Assembly: GCA_026003755.1 (NCBI GenBank)
Contig: BPHV01000005.1
Span: 62,001-126,000 of the forward strand
Direction of reading: 5' to 3'
DNA: 64,000 bases
Source of the DNA: Candidatus Roseilinea sp.
GTDB taxonomy: Bacteria; Chloroflexota; Anaerolineae; J036; Brachytrichaceae
Shown: positions 19,586 through 28,883 of the stretch, one piece after another
Position numbering within the stretch: position 1 is the stretch's first letter
How the letters are laid out: each line of letters starts with the position of its first letter
Notes under the pieces: model-generated
What the model was told of the DNA's origin: nothing
What the model saw: the letters and a program-made list of their open reading frames with translations, nothing else
Database searches by the model: none
Translations under genes and position numbers: made by a program

Positions 19586-21818
19586 TCATCGCGATTCAGG
19601 TTGCTCTGTATTCACTGGTATTACCCGCAGTCGCTCGATCATCACTGACAATGTACGACGGTCAGCGTTGTTTGGATCGTGCAAGTAAGGCTGTGCGGCT
19701 GAGTCCGCCTCAATCTCGATAAAGTTCAACCCCGGCTTTAACAGTTCAGGAGCAACGCTGAGCGTGGTGCCCCCAAGCATCCCAGCAATTTTTCGACCAC
19801 TCATGCGAGGTAATAGACCGGCCGTTGATCTTCACTATCACTGCTTGTTTGTTTGTAGCGGGGCAGTAGGCCCGCATAGAGATTTCGATCATGTGTGGTC
19901 TGGGGTAGCTGATTCGCCAGGCTGACCAAGCGCGTTTGCCTTCGACCCATACCGACGCCGGCTCGAAGAACGAGAAGCCGGTCAGAGGCTGGACAGTGAA
20001 GAAATTATCCGGATCTGGCAGCACGTCGAAAGCGCACAATGTGTCCTCGTAGTACGGCTGGGAAGGTGCCGGCTCGAAACACCGTACGAAACGCAAAGCC
20101 GTATTTTTTTGCGCTGCTTCAGCCGCTGCGGGCCGTAACAACACTATTCCTACCTGGGCCCGTCTTAGGATCGAGACATAAGCTGGGTCAGTCAAAGCTA
20201 TTTCCGGAGGATCAATCGAGTGATTGTCAAAAGTGATCCATGGGTAGCCTGACAATGTGTAGGTTGACGCGAACGGCCCGTTCACGTTTGCCCCTGCCAA
20301 ATTCTTAGCAAGATAATGCGAGTAGATCGATAGCATACCAGGCGGGCTGTAGACAGAGCGATCCTGCCCCGCGATTTGTTGCGCTGCCCAGGCGTGTGCA
20401 GGATGTGGTGTTTGGGGGAAAGGTGCAGGCTGACGTGGCTTTGGCAGCATTTCGAGCGCTAAGAGGCAAACTAGAACGATTGCCCATCTTCTCGGTAGGC
20501 AGTTCAGGGCTGCTATTACCAGGATGACTGCTGCCAGGCTAACCAGAATAGAGTAACGACCGGCCACACGCGCAAATTCATAGCCTGGTAATAGTAAGAT
20601 CGGTAGCATCCCGGGCAGAGGCAGGGAATTCTCCCCAAGGCTCAGCGTTGAATTATTGAACATGGCTGGCTTCAGCCTGTTTCCCAGCAGCCATATCACA
20701 TTATTGATGTGCTTGACAAAATCATTGGGAGAGTCGATCAACACGAGTGGCCCCATCGAGAGCACACCCGCGGTCGCCAACACAACGATAATTGCACGCA
20801 TTGATTTTGTGCGCCAGGCTTGAAGAGCGCCAGCAATTGCAAGGGCAGGAGTTATGACGCCCCAATTTTGCACGTCTGCCTCGGACAGCATTCGCCGCCA
20901 TCCAATACTTAGATCAGCCAAGCCCCTCCAGACAGTCAGTCTTCCCCAGCCTAGATAGCTGCCGGGTGTGGCGCTAAAGGCGTGTAGTGTCTTCAGACTA
21001 GGCGGCAATGAGCCCATGTATGCGGAACCTTGTGCTACCAGCAGCAAGAACGGGCCACATGTTGCCAGCGCGACAAACAAGACAAGTGGTGCGTATTTCC
21101 ACGCCGTGCGCTGTGTTCCGAGCAGGAGCATGAGCACGGCGTTCAAAAAGGCAAAATATGGCTGGGCAATGGCGGATATTCCCCAGCATATCCCGCTCCC
21201 AACCGCCCATCGCCAGACGTGCTGTTTGCCCATGTGTTTGCGCAGTCCCATCAACAGGGCTGCCATCCATACACTAGCTGTTGAAGCCACTGCTACGTTT
21301 ATGTGGAAGTGAATATGAAAAGTGCGTCCCAGCCCAAAGGTGAATACTATAGCTCCTATTGAAGCTAACAAGGGTGAGGATGTGAAGTGTTTCAAAAGCG
21401 ATTTACCGCCGACGAAGGTCAAAACTATTCCTACGATAAATCCTAAATTGATCGCTACAGCACTATTGGTCATCAACGCAATTGGCAGTAACAGCAAACC
21501 AACACCCGCATGCGCTAAAACCATTTGATGCATTCCAAGCGGGTACATTACCTCCAGGCTTACAAGTTGGAATGAGCCGCTTAGCGCTGCATTGCGCCAG
21601 AACTCGGTCTGCCATAGTGCTTCGAGGAAATCGCCTGGTGCTGGTAAATGGGTTGCCCACATCCAGGGTGGGTTCCGGTAAAACCATGCCAGTGTGCCTA
21701 TGAAGGCCAACCATCCCAGCAACTGTTCTATACGTTTTTGCTGCAATAAAGCAGACCAATTCTTTGTGTATCTGAGCATTGCAGCCAGTGTGTCACTGAG
21801 GGTCCTTTGGCGCGACAT
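19586..21818 (-). pseudogene. GT-C-like membrane protein, paralogue of the 14557-16785 gene, +1 frameshift near the 3' end
   Basis: From ATG 21818 the frame encodes about 690 residues that follow the 14557-16785 product closely (WMWATHLPAPGDFLEALWQ, MYPLGMHQM, FARVAGRYSI, VYSPPGMLSIYSHYL). It then ends at 19746 just after NGRSITSHEWSKNCWDAWG. The rest of the C-terminal module (TTLSVAPELLKPGLNFIEIE) lies in another frame that ends at 19586. Deleting one base from the run of five C at 19770-19774 rejoins them. The loss removes only the last strands, so the shortened protein could still fold; an assembly error is equally possible. The start codon overlaps the stop of the sugar transferase gene by one base (TAATG), so it is translationally coupled. 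Confidence 0.75.
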
Positions 21819-23200
21819 TAAAACGCCCCTCGCCCGCTCAGCACCGTCGGCACGGTCTTCAGCAAGATCAGCACATCCAGCCATAGCGAGTAGTGGCGGA
21901 TGTAATACAGGTCATCCTCGACGTGCAGGTGCATCGGACGGTCGCTGCGCCCGTTGACCTGCCACCAGCCGGTCATGCCGGGCGGCACGGCAAAACGCCG
22001 GCGCTGCCAGGTCTCGTAGCGATCCACCAGCCAAGGCAGCTCTGGGCGCGGCCCGACCAGGCTCATCTCGCCTTTCAGCACATTGATCAACTGCGGCAAT
22101 TCGTCCAGGCTGTAGCGGCGCAGAAAGCGCCCCAGCCGCGTCACGCGCGGGTCGTCCCGCCGCTTGTGCGGCAAGCTATGCTCTGCGTTGTGCTGCGCAT
22201 CGGCGCGCATGGTGCGGAACTTCAACATCTCGAACAACCGGCCATTCTCACCCACCCGCTGCTGGCGAATGAGCGCCGGGCCTGGCGAGTCGAGCTTGAT
22301 CAGCAACGCGATCAGCGCCATGAGCGGGCTGGCCAACGCCAGCCCTAGGGTCGAGAGCGCAATGTCCATCACGCGCTTCACTGCCCGCGCCGGCCCGTCC
22401 AGCGGCGACTCGCGCAGCCGCAACAGCGGGATGCCGTTGAGGTCCTCCACCCGCGTCATGAACCAGGCCAGGTCTAGCACATCGGGGGCCAGGCTGACCT
22501 GGATGGGCAACGCCTCCATCTGCGCGATCAGCGTCAACAGGCGGGCTTGGGCGTCGCGCGGCAGCGCCAGGATGACTTCCGATGCGCCGGCCTCGACGGC
22601 CACGCGCGGCGCATCGTCAATTCGTCCCAGCACGGGCGCGCCGGCGCAGACTGGAGTGTGTTTCGGGAGGTGATCGTCCAGAAAGCCGATCACCAGCGCC
22701 TCGCCCGGCGCGCCGGCCATGATGCGCTCGGCCAGTTCGCGCCCGATGCCCGTTGCGCCGACGATCAGCACGCGCCAGGCGTCGCGCGCGGCGCCCGACC
22801 GCCGGCGCAAGAAGCGGACGCCATGCGCGGCGTTCAATAACGCGATGTTGATCACGCCGAAATAGATAAACTGTAAGCGCGAGACCTGTCGGAAGCTCAA
22901 ATACAACGCGCCGGCCAAAATCAGCAGCGCGGTCAGCACGGCCAAGGTCAACGCGCGCGATTCTTCCCGAAAGCGCGCACGGCGTCGCGAGTATAGATTG
23001 AACTGGGCCAGCACGATCCCCCAGATTACTGCGGCCAACGCATACACAGGCCAGCCTAACGCTACATTGGGTGCACTCAGGTCCTGTCCAAACGGCAACC
23101 ACAACCGTATCTGCGCCGACAGCCAGAGTGATATGAGGGTTAATCCCAGGTCCAGCCCGATAGCGATCAGCACGCGATTGGTTTTGATCGGGATGCTCAT
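21818..23200 (-). CDS. Undecaprenyl-phosphate sugar phosphotransferase (WcaJ/PNPT-type)
   Basis: A 460-residue initiating enzyme of exopolysaccharide synthesis. The N-terminus has about four helices and a CoA-binding-like central domain (VGATGIGRELAERI...). The C-terminal bacterial sugar transferase domain begins with a membrane segment (KRVMDIALSTLGLALASPL) and shows GPALIRQQRVGENGR, FKMR-like FKFRTM variant LKFRTMRADA, RRYSLDELPQLINVL, SLVGPRP and PGMTGWWQVNGR. It transfers a sugar-1-phosphate from a nucleotide sugar to undecaprenyl phosphate. Its presence makes the locus a genuine lipid-linked glycan pathway. Downstream GT-C gene starts within its stop codon. Confidence 0.93.
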   Translation of the reverse strand: MSIPIKTNRVLIAIGLDLGLTLISLWLSAQIRLWLPFGQDLSAPNVALGWPVYALAAVIWGIVLAQFNLYSRRRARFREESRALTLAVLTALLILAGALYLSFRQVSRLQFIYFGVINIALLNAAHGVRFLRRRSGAARDAWRVLIVGATGIGRELAERIMAGAPGEALVIGFLDDHLPKHTPVCAGAPVLGRIDDAPRVAVEAGASEVILALPRDAQARLLTLIAQMEALPIQVSLAPDVLDLAWFMTRVEDLNGIPLLRLRESPLDGPARAVKRVMDIALSTLGLALASPLMALIALLIKLDSPGPALIRQQRVGENGRLFEMLKFRTMRADAQHNAEHSLPHKRRDDPRVTRLGRFLRRYSLDELPQLINVLKGEMSLVGPRPELPWLVDRYETWQRRRFAVPPGMTGWWQVNGRSDRPMHLHVEDDLYYIRHYSLWLDVLILLKTVPTVLSGRGAF

Positions 23201-23224
23201 CGTGCCTGCTCCGCTGCACCAGAG

Positions 23225-24034
23225 TTAGCTGCTGGCGCTGGTGTAGCGCGACACGGCGGCTCGCCAGACGAGCGCGCTCAACACGAGCGCGGCGCCGGCC
23301 CACGCCAGGCCGTAGAGCGCCGTCGCCGGCGTGAGGCGTCCCAGCAACGCTTCAGCCGGCACAGTGCTGACGAAGGCAATCGGAATCACCAGCGAGATGA
23401 TCCCGCGCACCGGCTCGGGAAAGGCCTGCGCCGGAAAGCGCGCCACGTCCAGCACGCCGAACACCAGCTCCTCGATATTGGCAATATCCACCACCCAGAA
23501 GCATAACGCAGATAGCATGGCCATCAAGGCGTAAAGCAGAATCAGCGCGGCCAACCCCAGACCCAGAAAGGCGATCCATCGCTCTGTTCCGGGCCACAAG
23601 CGCAATTGGGCCAGCGCATACCCGATCAACGCCAGCCCAACCCCCAGGCTGGACAGCTTCTCCAGCCGGAAGCGGCGCAGGGTGGCGTGGAACATCGGAC
23701 TGATGGGCTTGATCAGCACATAGTCCATCGCGCCGGTGCGCACGGCTTCGATCACGTCGCGCAGGTTGGGTTGCAAGAAGGCATCCAAAAAGCCCGAGGC
23801 GATGAAAAACATGCCGACCACGACCAGCGCTTCTGGGAAGGTCCAGCCGCCGAGGGTGGCGCGATGGCTGTAAAACAACACCGCGCCGCCCACCGCCCAC
23901 AACGCGTCGAGCAGCGACATGAGCAGTGCGCCGGCGAAGTTGACGCGGTATTCCAGGTTAGTCAGCATGCTGTTGTGTGCAAACAGCTTCAGCAGGCCGA
24001 CGTAACGCGCAATGGTGCGCGGAATCGCGCGCAT
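23225..24034 (-). CDS. ABC-2 family transporter permease
   Basis: A 269-residue integral membrane protein with about six helices, starting MRAIPRTIARYVGLLKLF and containing LEYRVNFAGALL and the amphipathic stretch DYVLIKPISPMFHAT typical of the DUF990/COG3694 ABC-2 permease group. Two bases separate it from the other permease gene upstream, so the pair should form a heterodimeric channel. No ATPase gene is adjacent in this window, so the energising subunit must be elsewhere or lost. Substrate unknown; a surface glycan or lipid is plausible from context. Confidence 0.85.
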   Translation of the reverse strand: MRAIPRTIARYVGLLKLFAHNSMLTNLEYRVNFAGALLMSLLDALWAVGGAVLFYSHRATLGGWTFPEALVVVGMFFIASGFLDAFLQPNLRDVIEAVRTGAMDYVLIKPISPMFHATLRRFRLEKLSSLGVGLALIGYALAQLRLWPGTERWIAFLGLGLAALILLYALMAMLSALCFWVVDIANIEELVFGVLDVARFPAQAFPEPVRGIISLVIPIAFVSTVPAEALLGRLTPATALYGLAWAGAALVLSALVWRAAVSRYTSASS

Positions 24035-24036
24035 GG

Positions 24037-24843
24037 TCAGCCCCCCACCGCGCTATAGCTGTGCAGGCCGGCGCGCCAGAGCAAGCGCGCACCAAGCGCA
24101 ATCAGGGCGACCCAGGCTGCACCGATCGCCAGCCGCAGCAAGCTCTGTTCTGCGCTCAGCCGGCCGGTCAGGATTTCCACCGGCAGCGCCACGCTGCTCT
24201 GAAAGGGCAGCCAGGTGAGCAAGCCGGACACGGCGGGCGGGAACAGCGCGAGCGGCACGATGTAGCCGCCCAAGAATGCTTTGACGAACTGGTAAGCCGC
24301 CGCGATGCCCTGCGTTTGCACGATCCAAAAAGCCAGGCCGGAGAGCAGCCACTGAGCGTAGAACTCAAAGAGCAGCCCAATCCCACAACTGAGGGCGAAG
24401 CGCATCAGCGTGGCCGGGCGCAGGTCAAATTGGGAGCCGGGAATCGCCAGGATGGCCAGCGCCACCGGCGCCAACAACATGGACGCCACCACAACTCGCC
24501 CGGTCAAGACGCGCGCGAAGAAGTGATGCACGACGTCCAGCGGGCGAAACAAATAGACGGACAATTCACCGCTCCTCACCAATCGCTCTGCGTCTTGCAC
24601 GATGCCGACGCCGGTGAGGCGACGGACCAAGACGGCGGCCAGGTAGTAGCCGGCGAAGTCAGGTGCGCTGAAACCGGCCACCGGTCCATCTTGCGCCATG
24701 CCAATCCAGATCGCCATCATCACCAGCGGGAAGATAGCGTTGAGCAGCGATACGGCGAACACGGCGCGATAGGCTACCGCGCGCTCCCAGTAGGCGCGCA
24801 AGAGGGCCGGGTAGATGACGAGCAGTCGCGTGAGCTTATGCAT
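24037..24843 (-). CDS. ABC-2 family transporter permease (partner)
   Basis: A 268-residue, roughly six-helix protein of the COG4587 type. The start at 24843 (MHKLTRLLVIYPALLRAYWE) is preferred over the longer frame from 24978 because it gives the family N-terminus. Conserved features are WERAVAYRAVF, YYLAAVLVRRLTG and SGELSVYLFRPLDVVHHFF, the last matching the 'L-x-P-x-D/S' interfacial helix of the partner. It probably pairs with the permease 2 nt downstream. Confidence 0.85.
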   Translation of the reverse strand: MHKLTRLLVIYPALLRAYWERAVAYRAVFAVSLLNAIFPLVMMAIWIGMAQDGPVAGFSAPDFAGYYLAAVLVRRLTGVGIVQDAERLVRSGELSVYLFRPLDVVHHFFARVLTGRVVVASMLLAPVALAILAIPGSQFDLRPATLMRFALSCGIGLLFEFYAQWLLSGLAFWIVQTQGIAAAYQFVKAFLGGYIVPLALFPPAVSGLLTWLPFQSSVALPVEILTGRLSAEQSLLRLAIGAAWVALIALGARLLWRAGLHSYSAVGG

Positions 24844-24848
24844 AGAGC

Positions 24849-25103
24849 CTATGGCTGCTGCGGCGCATCGGATGCCTGACGTGCAATACCCTGCGCTGGC
24901 GACGTGGCACGCACGCAGCGACCAATAATTATCAGGCATAAAATCAGGCACAGGCCCCAGAGAACAAACAGCCGCCAATCTGCGCCGAGCCGGTCGGCCA
25001 TCGCGCTGAATGCCGCCCCGGCGTCAAAGGCTCGCAGAAGTGTGAGCGCGGCCAGGCCGTTCTGCGCCTGTTCAGCATAGTGAACGTTGTAAAGAACGCC
25101 CAA
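24849..25103 (-). CDS. Small hypothetical protein with one membrane segment
   Basis: An 84-residue frame from TTG 25103 that ends five bases before the permease start at 24843 and follows the methyltransferase gene by 22 nt; an in-frame TAG lies 12 nt upstream of the TTG, limiting extension. A single helix (LFVLWGLCLILCLIIIGR) lies in the second half. No strong Shine-Dalgarno site and no recognised family. It could be a genuine small operon member, or a remnant. Confidence 0.35.
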   Translation of the reverse strand: MGVLYNVHYAEQAQNGLAALTLLRAFDAGAAFSAMADRLGADWRLFVLWGLCLILCLIIIGRCVRATSPAQGIARQASDAPQQP

Positions 25104-25125
25104 TCCGTCTTTCTAGTGCCCTGGC

Positions 25126-26388
25126 TCATCTCTTGCGAAAAGCCATGATCAACTCGCCGCGCAAGATGTAGCGTGTCGCTTCGTGCGCGAATCCACGTGA
25201 CTCAAAGAAATCCAACAGTTCCTGCCGGCTGTAATGCGCGATGTGCTCATCGGCATACCCGCCCGGCGCAAAGGTCGCATACAACCTTTCGGTGACGCGC
25301 CATTCCCAGTGCCCATAATCCGGCGTGCCGATCACCAGACGCCCGCCCGGCTTTAACACACGGCATAGCTCGCTCAAAATTGGTGACGACTTCGGCACAT
25401 GCTCGATCACCTGCGAGCAAACAACACAGGGAAATGCCCCATCGGCCACCGGCAGATGAAAGCCCGATGCCTGGATCAGTGTCGTCTTGAAGCGCCGCGC
25501 ATAGCGCAGCTTGCGGAGCAGGATGTCCACGCCGATGCTGCCTTCCGGCAAGGCGCTGAGGATGCGGCTGGAGCCGCACCCGACATCGAGCACGGCGCCC
25601 TCTCCCGCGATCAACTCCGTGATCAAGCGGTAGCGTTGACGCTGCCAGTAGCGCTGTAGCGGGATGATGCTGTCGTAGGCGCGGTCGTCGTAATCAGCCG
25701 ATAGAATCGAGTTGCGCCGTTGCCACAATGACGCCAGATGGCGCAGCTTGGGCCAGGCAGAACCCCCTTCCATTGCACGGGCCGGCGCTTGCCCGGCAAC
25801 ATTGACCTCATACGCTTGATAACCCTCTGCGGCGATGTGCAACAACAGTTCGAGATTCGCCGCCGCTCCACTTTCCTGTGGCAGCCGGCTGCGCAGCGCC
25901 GTCAGCATATCTCGACGGTACAAGCGCCAGGGGCTGAATACATCTCGCACAGGCAAACTCAACACCCGTCGGAGCAGCCGCCCTTGGAAGCCGGCCCAAC
26001 CCCTCACACCCCTGTTCGGAAAACGACCGGCGATTACCAGATCAGCGCAATGGCGATGGCGCCACATTGCCGCGATCACCTCGACAGGAGGCAATATGTG
26101 ATCCTTCGCTACACAAGCCAACGCAAATGGCTGCGTTGCATGCACGCTGGCAACGCGGGCCAGCGTAGCTGGGGATGTCCCGGCTGCATGCACAAATTCT
26201 GCCCCGCACTGGGTAGCGGCCTGCTCGGCGCGCCGGTCGCCAGGGGGAGCAACCACCACAAGCTGCAATCGGCCTGTGACCCCCGGCAGCGCAACGCGAA
26301 TCTGATCCAGCCAGCCATTCAGCCCGGCAGGTGAATGCACCCCTCCGATGACAATTGTCAACCCGGCGCAGTCGTTCTGATCGGTCAT
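25126..26388 (-). CDS. GT2-like glycosyltransferase fused to SAM-dependent methyltransferase
   Basis: A 420-residue two-domain protein. The first ~200 residues (LTIVIGGVHSPAGLNGWLDQ, VVVAPPGD, AGTSPATLARVASV, VAKDHILPP) look like a GT-A/GT2 nucleotide-sugar domain in which the usual DxD is KDH. The second half is a type 11 methyltransferase: VLDVGCGSSRIL is the SAM-binding glycine loop, followed by SIGVDI, VVCSQVIEHVP and LCRVLKPGGRLVIGTPDYG. Its start codon overlaps the YfhO-like gene's... downstream stop arrangement is ATGA with the gene at 26385, indicating coupling. Likely modifies a glycan or lipid-linked sugar; the GT half may be non-catalytic. Confidence 0.75.
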   Translation of the reverse strand: MTDQNDCAGLTIVIGGVHSPAGLNGWLDQIRVALPGVTGRLQLVVVAPPGDRRAEQAATQCGAEFVHAAGTSPATLARVASVHATQPFALACVAKDHILPPVEVIAAMWRHRHCADLVIAGRFPNRGVRGWAGFQGRLLRRVLSLPVRDVFSPWRLYRRDMLTALRSRLPQESGAAANLELLLHIAAEGYQAYEVNVAGQAPARAMEGGSAWPKLRHLASLWQRRNSILSADYDDRAYDSIIPLQRYWQRQRYRLITELIAGEGAVLDVGCGSSRILSALPEGSIGVDILLRKLRYARRFKTTLIQASGFHLPVADGAFPCVVCSQVIEHVPKSSPILSELCRVLKPGGRLVIGTPDYGHWEWRVTERLYATFAPGGYADEHIAHYSRQELLDFFESRGFAHEATRYILRGELIMAFRKR

Positions 26389-28829
26389 GAAGGCCTCGAA
26401 GCCGAACGGCGCAGCCCTTGCGACACAACCAGCACCCCGGCCAGCCCTAATCCGAGGACGCTCATGGCAACCCCTGTCTTGAAAGAGTCTGGATCGTAAT
26501 AGAACTCGACTACGCTCTCGCCGGCCGGCAGTGGTATGGCGCTAAAGGTGTAGTTGGCGCGCAACACAGGCTGCATCCCGCCGTTGACTTTGGCTTTCCA
26601 ACCAGGATAGTGGGTCATGGCCAGGACAAGGTATCCCGGCCGGTCGCGCGTTGCTCTAAGCTGAACGTAGTTTCCCGCGTCAACGATGACTTGCGCCGGA
26701 CGCGCGGGGCCGGCTTGTCCGGCGCCCCCGGACAAAGCGGGCGCTTCATCGGCCATCAACAGTACGAAGCGCGAGGGGTCGAATTCCGCAGATTGCGCGA
26801 TCTGCCATGCTTGCGCCTGATCGGCGGCCGGCACAAAATCATCTACCATGAAATAGCGCGTCAGGCTTTTTGTAAACCGATACAAGCGCACCTGGCCTTC
26901 TTGCCACAACAATTCAAAATCGGGACTATTGGCGATTTCTGAATTCTCTTGGCCGATTGTCGCAACGAACTCCACGCCGAACATTTGCAGCGCGCGTGGA
27001 TCAGCCCGGCCAGAAGGGATCAGCGCGCTCGGTGGCGCATCGAACAGGACACGATACAGCCGCCGCTGCGCGCGTCCCCAGAAGCCATCATAGTTCGTGA
27101 GCATCCTCAGCCGGTAGACCAGATTGACATTCGGCGGGATGGTGTCCTGCCCCACGATTACAAGCGTTGCGTCTCCGACATCGCGTTGCAAGCGCTGTAA
27201 TGCTGCGGGACGAGGATAGAACAGCGCTTCTCTGGCAATTGGGTTGTATGGCTTGAATACATAGCCGCCCTGATAGAACACGAGCACAATCAGCGCGCTG
27301 GCCACAACCCCTTTCCAACGACGATTGGAAATGAGAAACAGGGCTGCCGTGAGCGTCATGCCCAGCGCAAATGAGACGCTCACGGTAGCCAGATGCGTCA
27401 GGCTATGCTCCACGAACGCAGTCCCATTCTGGAGTGCTCTGTCAGCGAATTGGCGCAGCAAGGTAACTGCTCCCAGCCAGGCCGACGCCAGCAGCGCTGT
27501 TCCTGCTCCCATCACGGCCATCACCCACTTGGGGCGAGCCGCTCTGGACTGCAGTGCGTGGTCAAGGAACAGCGCGGCGCTGCAACTTACGCTGAAGAGC
27601 CAGATATCGTAGGTTCTGATCGGCAATACGATAGATGCGCCCGGAATTAGTTTGAACCACGCTCGCGTTGAGAACAGGTCAAAGACATACACCAGCCACA
27701 GCAATGCAGCCAGCCCGAAAAATCGCGCCGGCCAACTGCGGCGCGCCAGAGGCAGCGATGCTACCGCCAGCATTAATGTGATTCCACCCAGGTAGAGGCT
27801 GTTGCTCTCTGGGAAATTCCACAGCGCGTCTTGGGTCTGGAGGATCGGATGATAAGGCCCCGATGGGTTGCCCAAGAGGTTGGGGAAGACCAACAACGGC
27901 AGTATGCTCAGCGGCAGCGCCACCTGTGATTTGCCGGTCGGATTGCCCATGCTGTGACTCAGATATTCCAAAAAAGGCAGCAACTGCGCGCCGGCAATGA
28001 GCGGGACGATCAACGCTGCTGCCATGAATTGACCGCCCGTCACCAGCGTTTTCACCACGGCCTGCCTGCTCCAGCCCAGATGCCTCAGCCGGCGGATTAA
28101 GCCAAAGGCGACATAGGCTGCGGTCAATACCAGGGCGGCGTAAAAAGTCTCCGGGTGGCCGGCCAACAACCCAACCAGCAGACTGCCGCTAAAGCCGGCC
28201 AGCAGCCAGAAAATGCCTTTCTTCTCCTTCTCCTCGGCGGCCTCCAGACGATTAAAAATTGCCTGGCTAAAAAACAGAGCTGCCGGCAACGCCACACCCG
28301 AACCAACCAGCGGCAGCCAGCCTAGCCAGATAACATGGTACCCGCCAAACATGTAAGCGATTCCCCCCATCAGCGCCGCTGCCTGATGCAGGCGAAGCTG
28401 TTTCAAGAAGGCAAAGGCAAAGAAGCCGTGTCCCAACAGCGCCAAAAATGAGGCGACCAGCACGGCCGCTTTGAAATCCAAAACGTAGAACGGCAGTGTG
28501 AATACCGAGAAGATAGCCGACTGAAAGTTGGCCAGATGGGGCGCGCCGTTTCCGTTATACGGATTCCACAGCGGCAACTGGCCGGCCTGAAGGCTGTCGC
28601 GGTTATATAGCAGCCAAGGGTGAATGACGTACACCACATCGCCCAGATAAGGGTTCACCCAAGGCGGATTCTCGGTGAGGCGTGTCAGCGTATTGCTTTG
28701 CAACAAGCCCACCGGCGACAAGATGTGGTCTGGATAGTTAAGAATCGGCCAGCTCAGAAAGAAAAGGCAGATGGCGCTCAACACGCCGATTCCCTGGAGA
28801 TACTCGTTTCTGACCACACGTGACAGCAT
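26385..28829 (-). CDS. YfhO-like polytopic membrane protein
   Basis: An 814-residue protein with a dozen or more helices and a C-terminal soluble domain. Near the N-terminus PLWNPYNGNGAPHLANFQSAIF and later MGGIAYMFGGYHVIWLGW are hallmarks of the YfhO family (PF09586), and the C-terminus LVLAMTHYPGWKAKVNGG with AIPLPAGESVVEFYYDP is the family's final beta-domain. Gram-positive YfhO is implicated in glycosylating lipoteichoic acid, which makes a glycan-modifying role reasonable here. The stop overlaps the next start by four bases (ATGA), so the two genes are coupled. Confidence 0.85.
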   Translation of the reverse strand: MLSRVVRNEYLQGIGVLSAICLFFLSWPILNYPDHILSPVGLLQSNTLTRLTENPPWVNPYLGDVVYVIHPWLLYNRDSLQAGQLPLWNPYNGNGAPHLANFQSAIFSVFTLPFYVLDFKAAVLVASFLALLGHGFFAFAFLKQLRLHQAAALMGGIAYMFGGYHVIWLGWLPLVGSGVALPAALFFSQAIFNRLEAAEEKEKKGIFWLLAGFSGSLLVGLLAGHPETFYAALVLTAAYVAFGLIRRLRHLGWSRQAVVKTLVTGGQFMAAALIVPLIAGAQLLPFLEYLSHSMGNPTGKSQVALPLSILPLLVFPNLLGNPSGPYHPILQTQDALWNFPESNSLYLGGITLMLAVASLPLARRSWPARFFGLAALLWLVYVFDLFSTRAWFKLIPGASIVLPIRTYDIWLFSVSCSAALFLDHALQSRAARPKWVMAVMGAGTALLASAWLGAVTLLRQFADRALQNGTAFVEHSLTHLATVSVSFALGMTLTAALFLISNRRWKGVVASALIVLVFYQGGYVFKPYNPIAREALFYPRPAALQRLQRDVGDATLVIVGQDTIPPNVNLVYRLRMLTNYDGFWGRAQRRLYRVLFDAPPSALIPSGRADPRALQMFGVEFVATIGQENSEIANSPDFELLWQEGQVRLYRFTKSLTRYFMVDDFVPAADQAQAWQIAQSAEFDPSRFVLLMADEAPALSGGAGQAGPARPAQVIVDAGNYVQLRATRDRPGYLVLAMTHYPGWKAKVNGGMQPVLRANYTFSAIPLPAGESVVEFYYDPDSFKTGVAMSVLGLGLAGVLVVSQGLRRSASRPS

Positions 28830-28883
28830 GGGTATTTCTCAGCCTTATTGCTGCGTTAAGCCGGCCACGCCAAGTCGCACATC

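Noticed and set aside
19446-19722. Two small plus-strand ORFs across the repeat region
   Set aside because: They translate the structured repeat, and lack ribosome-binding sites and recognisable features.
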